Positions 57,070 through 64,000 of a stretch of DNA of 64,000 bases are shown here, piece by piece. The stretch comes from Marinagarivorans algicola (GTDB lineage: Bacteria > Pseudomonadota > Gammaproteobacteria > Pseudomonadales > Cellvibrionaceae). The notes beneath the pieces are model-generated. The model did no database searches and had not been told where the DNA came from. It saw only the letters and a list, made by a program, of their open reading frames with translations. The stretch lies in the NCBI RefSeq assembly GCF_001292705.1, contig NZ_LGAK01000016.1, forward strand, positions 51,920 through 115,919. Reading direction: 5' to 3'. Position numbers and translations under genes: made by a program. The first letter of the stretch is position 1, and each line of letters begins with the position of its first letter.

Positions 57070-58356
57070 TTATTCGATTCGTAGTTTTGCAAACTCATCA
57101 AAATAAGTTGGAAAGGTTTTAGAGGTACACTGAGGGTCATTAATTGTGATTTTTGCATCACCAAAACTGGCAAGTGAAAAACACATTGCCATGCGATGGT
57201 CATCATAGGTATCTATGGCTGCACTTGTCATCTGTGTAGGCGGGGTAATGTGGATATAATCTTCACCTTCCTCGACTATCGCACCCACTTTTCGCAATTC
57301 AGTCGCCATAGCACTTAAGCGATCGGTTTCTTTCACGCGCCAGTTATAAATATTGCGAATGCGTGTGCTGCCTTTTGCAAAAAGAGCAGCAGTTGCAATG
57401 GTCATTGCAGCATCGGGAATATGGTTTAAATCAACATCAATCCCATTGAGCGTGCCTGTGCCGGTCACCTCAATCCAGTAGTCACTGTACTCGACTTTGG
57501 CACCCATTTGCTCAAGTACACGAGCAAATGCAGCATCACCTTGCACGCTGGCATTACCTGTACCATGCACCTTAACTGGACCATGCCCAATCGCAGCAGC
57601 AGCCAAAAAATAACTCGCCGACGATGCATCTCCTTCAACCATAATATGCCCTGGAGCAGTGTAGGTTTGTCCGCCTTTAACCACGAAGCTTTGATAATGA
57701 TTGTTGGTCACACTCACACCAAATTTAGCCATAGTATCTAAAGTAATATCAATGTAAGGTTTAGAGACCAGTTCGCCATCCACTTCAATATGTAAATCAC
57801 TGCGTAATAACGGAGCAATCATCAATAAAGCCGTCAAATATTGACTAGAAATATTACCACGAATGCTCACTTTGCCACCGGCAAGCGCCTTACCTTTAAT
57901 GTCCAGTGGTGGGAAACCTTCATCTTTAAGGTAGGTAGCATCGGCACCTAATTGCGCCATAGCATCAATGAGGTCGCCAATCGGGCGCTCATACATGCGC
58001 GGCTCGCCGGTAATTTCGAACTGACCCGAGCTTACACATAGCGCTGCGGTTAAAGGTCGTACAGCGGTACCTGCATTACCCAAAAACAAACTCACCGGCT
58101 CAGCAACATTAAACACGCCACCTAGACCTGTAACGGTACACTCTGTGCGCTCGGCATTGAGCGCATAACTAACGCCCAGCTGTGTGAGTGCCTTTAGCAT
58201 ATGTTTGACGTCATCGCTATTGAGTAAATTAGTAATACGTGTTTGCCCCTGGGCGAGGGCCGCTAATAATAAAATACGGTTAGAAAGGCTTTTAGAGCCC
58301 GGCAAAGTCACTTCGCCACGTACCGCCTTAAGCGGCTTAAGGGTTAGAGTTTCCAT
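57070..58356 (-). CDS. aroA: 3-phosphoshikimate 1-carboxyvinyltransferase (EPSP synthase)
   Basis: AroA makes EPSP from shikimate-3-phosphate and PEP in aromatic amino acid synthesis. The 428-residue protein has the class I signatures: [17 protein letters not shown] near the N-terminus, [17 protein letters not shown] near residue 90, [13 protein letters not shown] [12 protein letters not shown], and [10 protein letters not shown] with DDHRMAM near the C-terminus. It is a single gene here; in many relatives it follows pheA or tyrA. Confidence 0.97.
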   Translation of the reverse strand: METLTLKPLKAVRGEVTLPGSKSLSNRILLLAALAQGQTRITNLLNSDDVKHMLKALTQLGVSYALNAERTECTVTGLGGVFNVAEPVSLFLGNAGTAVRPLTAALCVSSGQFEITGEPRMYERPIGDLIDAMAQLGADATYLKDEGFPPLDIKGKALAGGKVSIRGNISSQYLTALLMIAPLLRSDLHIEVDGELVSKPYIDITLDTMAKFGVSVTNNHYQSFVVKGGQTYTAPGHIMVEGDASSASYFLAAAAIGHGPVKVHGTGNASVQGDAAFARVLEQMGAKVEYSDYWIEVTGTGTLNGIDVDLNHIPDAAMTIATAALFAKGSTRIRNIYNWRVKETDRLSAMATELRKVGAIVEEGEDYIHITPPTQMTSAAIDTYDDHRMAMCFSLASFGDAKITINDPQCTSKTFPTYFDEFAKLRIE

Positions 58357-58964
58357 CGATACAGACCACTACAGCTTAATTTAGCTAAGCATTTTAGGCA
58401 GTTGAAGCGTAAAAAGCCACCGATTGCATAACCGTAGTGCAAAACAAGCCTCGTACACACAGCCCGCACTCAAATTCTGCCACTCTGACTTACCATCCCA
58501 TCAAGTCCACAGTGTAACTTTAGAGTGCGATATAGAAGCATTAAGTTCTACGGAATAGCATTCCAGCATGCTATTGCACAGCCGGCCAGGTCGCCACTGC
58601 TCATCTTTGATCATTTAAGACACTAACCATCCACTAAAAATGGCTGTCATATTAGCTATTTGACATATAAAACCTGTTTTAACAGATTATTAATTTTACC
58701 TATCGTCGCTATAGCAATAAAAAAGTGTCACTGTGGTTAACAAGTTTTTATAGTTCACCCACAGCTTTATAGCTCAAAGCGCGCTGCACAACAAAACTGC
58801 TGCGTCGCACGCTGCGTAAAGCAACTGAGACAGCACAGGGCCAGCTCTAAAGTGGTACTAGCATTTATATAGCGCCCAAACTGCAGCTTCTCTATATTAA
58901 AAGTAAAACAGCAACAAGTAATTAACATATTTTATATTGCAACGATGCAAACCAAAAATAAAAC
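58357..58964. other. Intergenic region between aroA and the MITE upstream of katG
   Basis: No gene is visible in this divergent gap of about 600 bp. The aroA promoter must lie at its left side. Confidence 0.45.
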
Positions 58965-59134
58965 GTAATTATTCAGCCAAGCTGAAAAAATTTACCTGAT
59001 AGAGCACTGATGGATTATTTTATGGGCATTTAAGTGCCGGGAGCGCTTATATAGCGCCCATGGATGGCTTGAGCGGCCCAGACAATGATTCATTAGTGCC
59101 CAATTTCGGTATCTCTGAATAGTTACAATAAAAC
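58957..59134 (+). repeat. MITE-like element copy B, short form, with 8-bp target duplication
   Basis: The body is 58965-59126 (162 bp), beginning GTAATTATTCAG and ending CTGAATAGTTAC. The flanking octamers AATAAAAC (58957-58964 and 59127-59134) are identical. A central hairpin is formed by GAGCGCTTATATAGCGCC. It ends 42 bp before the katG start, so part of the katG promoter may derive from it. Confidence 0.9.
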
Positions 59135-59167
59135 TAAAACCAAAACACTCACAAGAGAACGCATCTC

Positions 59168-61444
59168 ATGAAATTTTATAAATCACTCACCGCTTTGGCT
59201 ATAGCAGGGATATACAGCACAAGCTACGCCCCTTTAAAGGCCATAGCCGACCCATCAAGTATTAGCAAACCCAAAGGGGCAATAGGTAGCGGTAGCGTGT
59301 TAGTCGGGCAACCCAAGTCCAATAATTTTTGGTGGCCAGAGCAGCTTGATTTAGCGCCACTGCGCGATCATGACGCGCGCTCCAACCCATTAGGTCCAGA
59401 CTTCAATTACGCCGAAGCCTTTAAGCGCTTAGATTTAGAAGCTGTTAAAAAAGATATCGATACACTACTCACCTCATCACAAGATTGGTGGCCCGCTGAC
59501 TTTGGAAATTACGGTCCGTTTTTTATCCGTATGACTTGGCACAGCGCCGGCACCTACCGCACACTTGATGGGCGCGGCGGTGGCGACGGTGGACAGCAGC
59601 GCTTTGACCCTCTTAATAGCTGGCCGGATAACGCAAGCCTGGATAAAGCCCGTCGCCTACTTTGGCCCATTAAACAAAAGTATGGTGCCGCTTTATCGTG
59701 GGGTGACTTAATTATTTTAGCCGGTAATGTGTCGCTCGAAAACATGGGCTTTGAAACCTACGGTTTTGCCGGTGGCAGAGCCGATGACTGGGAGCCAGAT
59801 CTTGTATACTGGGGCCCAGAAGTAGAAATGCTTGCGAGTGACCGCAAGCAAAAAGACGGTAAACTTCAACGCCCATTAGGGGCAACCCATATGGGATTGA
59901 TTTATGTCAATCCAGAAGGCCCCATGGGTAAGCCAGACCCACTCGGCTCGGCTAAAAATATCCGCACAGCTTTTACCCGCATGGCCATGACCGATGAAGA
60001 AACTTTAGCACTCATTGCCGGCGGCCATACCTTTGGCAAAATGCATGGGGCACACAAACCTAGCGATTGCGTAGGTCGCGAGCCTGCAGCTGCACCATTA
60101 GAAGAGCAAGGCCTAGGCTGGAAGAACAAGTGCGGAAAAGGCCACTCAGAAGATACTGTCACGAGCGGCCTTGAGGGCGCCTGGACGCAAGCCCCTACAC
60201 AATGGACAACACTCTACTTATCTAACTTACTTAATTTAGAGTGGAAGCAAGTACGCAGCCCTGCTGGCGCTATTCAATGGGTGCCCACCGATGAATCATT
60301 TCACAATTCAGTACCTGATGCGCACATTAAAGACAAGCGCAACCCTCCGGTAATGACTACCGCCGATTTAGCGCTGAAATTTGACCCAGCATACAAAAAA
60401 ATAGCAGAGCGTTTTTTAGCCGACCCTAAGGAATATCAATTAGCCTTTGCTAAGGCATGGTATAAATTAACGCATCGTGATATGGGACCAAGCACACGCT
60501 TTCTTGGTAACGATATACCTGCCGAAGAGCTCATTTGGCAAGACCCTATCACTGTTTCTGATAAAAAAGTTATCGCTGCACGTGACATTAAAAAACTCAA
60601 AAAGCAGATTCTTAATTCTGGCTTAACAACTCAGCAGTTAATCCATACAGCGTGGGCTTCAGCTTCTAGCTTTAGAGCGAGCGATATGCGCGGTGGTGCA
60701 AACGGTGCTCGTATTGCTTTAGCACCACAAAAAGACTGGGTAGTGAATAAGCCACAAACATTAGCTAAAGTCATAGCAACACTAACGCAAATACAATCTG
60801 ACTTTAACCAAAGCTCATCTCGTAAACATGTTTCACTGGCTGATCTTATTGTATTGGGCGGTGCAGTAGGTATCGAGCAAGCAGCGAGTCAAGCAGGTGT
60901 TAACGTTGATGTACCTTTTACTCCTGGGCGCGGTGATGCAACACAAGCACAAACAGATGTACGCTCTTTTGCACTACTTGAGCCAACAGCCGATGCGTTT
61001 CGCAATTACTTTGATAGTAACAAAAGTTATCGCACACCCACTGAAATGCTAGTAGACAAAGCCGATCAATTAACTCTGAGCGTGCCCGAAATGACTGTTT
61101 TACTGGGCGGCCTACGTACATTAAATATTAATAGCGACGGTACAAAACACGGCGTATTCACTCGTAACCCAGGCGTACTCAGCAATGACTTTTTTATCAA
61201 CTTGCTCGACATGAACACGCAATGGCATAAAACCGATCAAGCTGGTATTTATCAAGGTGCTGATCGTAAAACAGGAACTATCAAATACACGGCAACACCT
61301 GTTGATTTGATTTTCGGATCCAACTCAGAACTACGCGCAGTCGCTGAAGTGTATGCATACAATGGAGCAAAAGAACGCTTTATTAACGACTTTGTTAAAG
61401 CTTGGGTTAAAGTGATGCAGCTCGATCGCTTTGACCTTAAATAG
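59168..61444 (+). CDS. katG: Catalase-peroxidase with a signal peptide
   Basis: A 758-residue heme enzyme that breaks down hydrogen peroxide and oxidises small molecules. The distal active site [11 protein letters not shown] gives Arg121, Trp124 and His125; the Tyr and Met of the cross-linked Met-Tyr-Trp trio occur in LIYVNPEGP and TRMAMTD. The proximal His is in [12 protein letters not shown]. The N-terminal 27 residues form a signal peptide ending AIA, so the enzyme should be exported; most KatG proteins are cytoplasmic, but KatP-like periplasmic forms exist. The C-terminal half is the usual duplicated, heme-free domain. A MITE lies immediately upstream. Confidence 0.95.
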   Translation: MKFYKSLTALAIAGIYSTSYAPLKAIADPSSISKPKGAIGSGSVLVGQPKSNNFWWPEQLDLAPLRDHDARSNPLGPDFNYAEAFKRLDLEAVKKDIDTLLTSSQDWWPADFGNYGPFFIRMTWHSAGTYRTLDGRGGGDGGQQRFDPLNSWPDNASLDKARRLLWPIKQKYGAALSWGDLIILAGNVSLENMGFETYGFAGGRADDWEPDLVYWGPEVEMLASDRKQKDGKLQRPLGATHMGLIYVNPEGPMGKPDPLGSAKNIRTAFTRMAMTDEETLALIAGGHTFGKMHGAHKPSDCVGREPAAAPLEEQGLGWKNKCGKGHSEDTVTSGLEGAWTQAPTQWTTLYLSNLLNLEWKQVRSPAGAIQWVPTDESFHNSVPDAHIKDKRNPPVMTTADLALKFDPAYKKIAERFLADPKEYQLAFAKAWYKLTHRDMGPSTRFLGNDIPAEELIWQDPITVSDKKVIAARDIKKLKKQILNSGLTTQQLIHTAWASASSFRASDMRGGANGARIALAPQKDWVVNKPQTLAKVIATLTQIQSDFNQSSSRKHVSLADLIVLGGAVGIEQAASQAGVNVDVPFTPGRGDATQAQTDVRSFALLEPTADAFRNYFDSNKSYRTPTEMLVDKADQLTLSVPEMTVLLGGLRTLNINSDGTKHGVFTRNPGVLSNDFFINLLDMNTQWHKTDQAGIYQGADRKTGTIKYTATPVDLIFGSNSELRAVAEVYAYNGAKERFINDFVKAWVKVMQLDRFDLK

Positions 61445-61511
61445 TTAACGGCTGCTTTATATGGCGACAACGTTACCACTGATTAATCAGTGAAATAATA
61501 CCTATACCCCA

Positions 61512-61541
61512 AGCAGGCTGCCACTTGATTGGCAGCCTGCT
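61512..61541. terminator. Bidirectional terminator between katG and FKBP gene
   Basis: Perfect 12-base arms (61512-61523 and 61530-61541) with a 6-base loop, followed by a short T-rich stretch, lie between two convergent genes. Confidence 0.75.
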
Positions 61542-61572
61542 ATTTAATACTTAAATAATACTTAAATAATAT

Positions 61573-61911
61573 TTAATTATCACGTGTTAACACTTCAAGT
61601 AATTCGATCTCAAACTTCAAATCAGAATTAGCCGGTATCACCTTACCCATCGCACGCTCACCATAAGCCAAATGTGCGGGCACCTCTAAAGTGCGTTTAC
61701 CACCTACTTTCATACCTAAAATACCTTGATCCCAGCCTTTGATCACACGGCCTGTGCCAATAACACATTGAAACGGTTTATTTTTATCATAAGAGGAATC
61801 AAAAAGTGTACCGTCGCTTAAAAAGCCACGATAATGCGTTGTAATTAAAGCGCCTTTTACCGCCTCTTTTCCGTTACCTTTTTGTATATCTTTAATAATG
61901 AGTGATGTCAT
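61573..61911 (-). CDS. FKBP-type peptidyl-prolyl cis-trans isomerase
   Basis: A 112-residue cytoplasmic FKBP domain. Family features: TTHYRGFLSDGTLFDSSYDK, FQCVIGTGRVIKGWDQGI and AHLAYGERAMGKVIPANSDLKFEIELL. There is no signal peptide or extra domain. It should accelerate Xaa-Pro isomerisation during folding. Confidence 0.94.
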   Translation of the reverse strand: MTSLIIKDIQKGNGKEAVKGALITTHYRGFLSDGTLFDSSYDKNKPFQCVIGTGRVIKGWDQGILGMKVGGKRTLEVPAHLAYGERAMGKVIPANSDLKFEIELLEVLTRDN

Positions 61912-62099
61912 AGCTGTACCCTAAATAATCAATACCTTCATTCATTGTCCACTTACGCTCGCACCATAGGAATTGAGCTTGACTAACACACTCAAAACAT
62001 ATCGAGTTTCACGGCAATACTGAGGTAAAATTTTGCGAGGATACACGATTTCACGAGAGAGCAAAACACAGTGAGCCTAAATACGAAGAAATCAAAAAC
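61912..62099. other. Gap between FKBP and GNAT genes
   Basis: Same-strand gap of about 190 bp; nothing recognised. Confidence 0.3.
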
Positions 62100-62549
62100 C
62101 TAAAGTAATACTTTAGTTAATAGATACGACACATAACCTTCTGGGTAATCAGGAATACTGGCCTCTAAACAATAACCTTGCTTTTCATAAAACGGTTTAG
62201 CCTGCCAGCTAGTCGTAAATAACAGTGAACGCTTAAAGCCCTGACTCAATGCAAAACGCTCGGCTTTACCGACCAAGCGACTACCAACCTGAGCCCCTCG
62301 AGCGCGTTCACACACCCACAACAATTCAATATGCAAGGTATTCCAGTAGCATACTGCCCTTAAACCACCGGTAATACTACCGCTATTGTCCCGCGCAAAC
62401 ACCGAAAACTTTATCTCATTATCCTCAGGTTCAAGGGTGGGTATCATTGCGTGGTTGTAATTGACAATACCTTGGCTAATAATTTTTGCATCTCGCGCCG
62501 ATGGCGTGGTTGTTAATTCAATATTCACAGCAGCTCCGTTAGTCGCCAT
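62100..62549 (-). CDS. GNAT family N-acetyltransferase
   Basis: A 149-residue GNAT domain. The acetyl-CoA binding loop is ERARGAQVGSRLVGKAE, and the C-terminal YEKQGYCLEASIPDYPEG is typical of small GNAT enzymes. The substrate is unknown. It stands between the FKBP gene and the secreted HAD gene. Confidence 0.88.
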   Translation of the reverse strand: MATNGAAVNIELTTTPSARDAKIISQGIVNYNHAMIPTLEPEDNEIKFSVFARDNSGSITGGLRAVCYWNTLHIELLWVCERARGAQVGSRLVGKAERFALSQGFKRSLLFTTSWQAKPFYEKQGYCLEASIPDYPEGYVSYLLTKVLL

Positions 62550-62668
62550 TTGATCTGACTATCATGACACGTTTGCTGCTGTGTTGTTATCGATTAGAAG
62601 ATCAAGAGTTAGTAATCAAAAAATCGCTAGGGGTTTTTAAGGCTATTATTTATATATTCAATCTAAAA

Positions 62669-63652
62669 TTAGCTTCGGCAATTGACAGCAGGCGTACTCT
62701 TTACAACTGTCGAAAAGTGATAACTATAATCTCCACCTATATCCTGTGTGCCGCCATTACCCGCTTGCGGGCCTATAATATAAGTATGTTGAGCTGGCAA
62801 GCCAGCTCTTGCGTATGCACTAATGTCAGTAGCAGCATTACCGTAAGCTCGCACTATGTCCAATTGTGCCTCATTAACCAAGTAGCGAATATAGTCCGCT
62901 TTATAATTTTCAGTATCCAATGAAAGCAACCCGCCACTAGAAGGGTTGGTATGTAAATGCCTAGGTATAATATTGTTTGTTTTAAACCACTGGCGGGTAT
63001 CTTCGGCAACCCAATAAGGCCGACCTGTTAGATAAACAATCTGATAGTTTTTTGCAGTGTAGGCTTTAACAACTTCTGTGGCATAAGCATGCGCAGCAGC
63101 CGTTTTACTTCCAAAATAGTCACCAATGCCTTCGAAATCGTTTAAGGTTAATGTACCATCGATGTCAAATAAAATGGTTTTTCGATTGGGCTCTACCACA
63201 TTCAAATAACCGGTTGCCGAGCTAAGATCACCTTCAACTACCATTTTAACTATGTATTCACCTACTGGACGGTCGGCAATTGGCACGTAGATTCTGCCAT
63301 CTTTATTAGTTACAGATACACCGATATATTCCCATTTCGTCATTCCTTTACTGTAGAGGTAGGTATGTACTTTTTCACCTTCTAAATCTTTGTGCAAAAT
63401 AATATCGTAATCAAACTTACCCACTAAGGTTGCTGTTTTACCCTCAAGCACAATAGCATCTTGCACCATGTGAAAAGGCTGATAAAATCCAGATAACAGT
63501 TTATTACCAAAATGCTTAAAAGGTTTTTTTTGTGGTGCATTAAACGACGGTAGTACATTAAATGCATCAGCATCTGGGCAAGTTGCAGCATAACCGTTGA
63601 GCGTAGGAATAATAGCTAAAATTAAAACGACCGTTTTATACAACATCTTCAT
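62669..63652 (-). CDS. Secreted LNS2/lipin-like HAD phosphatase
   Basis: A 327-residue protein with a signal peptide ending GYA (about residue 22). The N-terminal half is a beta-rich domain (about 60-155), and the C-terminal half is HAD-like with LFDIDGTLTLND (near residues 160-172), the DxDGT motif of lipin/Nir2-type phosphatases, then VYLTGRPYWVAEDTRQW, motif II. An AAGGAG site precedes the ATG. Lipin family members dephosphorylate phosphatidate; this exported bacterial form may act on a lipid or sugar phosphate outside the cytoplasm, but the substrate is not known. Confidence 0.8.
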   Translation of the reverse strand: MKMLYKTVVLILAIIPTLNGYAATCPDADAFNVLPSFNAPQKKPFKHFGNKLLSGFYQPFHMVQDAIVLEGKTATLVGKFDYDIILHKDLEGEKVHTYLYSKGMTKWEYIGVSVTNKDGRIYVPIADRPVGEYIVKMVVEGDLSSATGYLNVVEPNRKTILFDIDGTLTLNDFEGIGDYFGSKTAAAHAYATEVVKAYTAKNYQIVYLTGRPYWVAEDTRQWFKTNNIIPRHLHTNPSSGGLLSLDTENYKADYIRYLVNEAQLDIVRAYGNAATDISAYARAGLPAQHTYIIGPQAGNGGTQDIGGDYSYHFSTVVKSTPAVNCRS

Positions 63653-63932
63653 TATACGAAACTCCTTATAAAAATAATTATTAGGGTTAACTGTTAATAT
63701 TGATATAAAAAATACATAAACTGATTGACAAGCAGGCTTAACAGCTAAATCAGCATATTGTAGATATATTAATTTTTTATGTAACTCTTCGCTTAAATCA
63801 AAAAATATTGATAATAAACACAGTAATAAATTGCTGGTTCGCTATTTAAGTAGCAAAACCTAAGCAAATAAGGGTCAAGTAGCGCATCAGCATAGTGACA
63901 TGTAAAATAAGAGCTTGCAGGGAATTAGGAGC
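63653..63932. other. Intergenic region upstream of the lipin-like gene
   Basis: AT-rich, about 280 bp, no gene. A weak minus-strand promoter may use TTGTCA near 63729 with TATATC about 18 bases on. Confidence 0.3.
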
Positions 63933-64000
63933 TTAGGGGGTTAACACTTTAGCGCGGGCAATCAAAAAATCGATCATAAATTTAATACTTATAACAACAC
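63933..64000 (-). CDS. Partial C-terminus, probably of a LysR-type regulator
   Basis: The minus frame is open from the window edge to a TAA at 63933-63935. The last residues, ISIKFMIDFLIARAKVLTP, follow the pattern of the C-terminal helix of LysR-type regulators (a Phe-x-x-Phe-Leu segment). It is only about 22 residues, so the family is a guess; the gene would continue beyond the window. Confidence 0.4.
   Translation of the reverse strand, partial: VVISIKFMIDFLIARAKVLTP

Noticed and set aside
1..64000. CRISPR arrays, tRNA or rRNA genes, integrases, complete insertion sequences
   Set aside because: Looked for by eye on both strands; no regular spacer array, cloverleaf or transposase frame was recognised.

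Overview
The window looks like chromosome from a marine or plant-polysaccharide-degrading gammaproteobacterium of the Cellvibrio/Saccharophagus/Teredinibacter type. The reasons are moderate GC, lipoproteins with poly-serine linkers, a GH43 and a CE6 enzyme of the xylan pathway, the gammaproteobacterial gene order zapE-rplM-rpsI-pet-sspB, the efp/epmB pair, and a fimW-fimX pair like that of Pseudomonas. The assignment is inferred from gene content; no 16S gene is present.

Layout. 1-3.4 kb: an acyl-CoA dehydrogenase and a small prepilin-like protein. 4.0-22.6 kb: a redox/xylan locus with three separate pairs, each made of a c-type cytochrome lipoprotein (DUF1587/1592/1595/1588/1585 or a relative) and an apparently Tat-exported DUF1552 or DUF1501 protein. 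Between the pairs lie a GH43 beta-xylosidase-like enzyme, a membrane-anchored AraC-type regulator divergent from it, and a CE6 acetylxylan esterase with two copies of a binding-module-like domain. 22.9-31.2 kb: housekeeping genes, namely a DEDDh exonuclease, sspB, a cytochrome b/c1 fusion, the Rieske protein, rpsI, rplM, zapE, efp and, divergently, epmB. 31.5-35.5 kb: fimW-like and fimX, c-di-GMP effectors of type IV pili. 36-41 kb: gene-poor DNA around one porin. 41-47.5 kb: a FimT-like protein, ppx, a J-domain membrane protein and a DUF349 protein. 47.8-55 kb: a Ter stress cluster (TerA-like, a DUF475/TerC-like membrane protein, TerD, TerB, TerD) followed by a translationally coupled biosynthetic trio (PRTase-TRSP, HAD phosphatase, StiP/PRTase-like). 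55-64 kb: a VF530-family protein, a thioredoxin-like protein, a rhomboid, aroA, a secreted KatG, an FKBP, a GNAT, a secreted lipin-like HAD protein, and the edge of a probable LysR-type regulator.

Scattered through the window are at least five copies of a non-autonomous, MITE-like element of about 160-250 bp. Its ends are GTAACTATTCAG inverted repeats, and three copies are flanked by 8-bp target duplications. Three copies sit about 40-95 bp upstream of genes (acyl-CoA dehydrogenase, prepilin-like protein, katG).

The most system-like regions are the triplicated cytochrome/Tat-protein set around the xylan genes and the compact Ter plus nucleoside-like biosynthesis cluster. Functions beyond the named families are inference.
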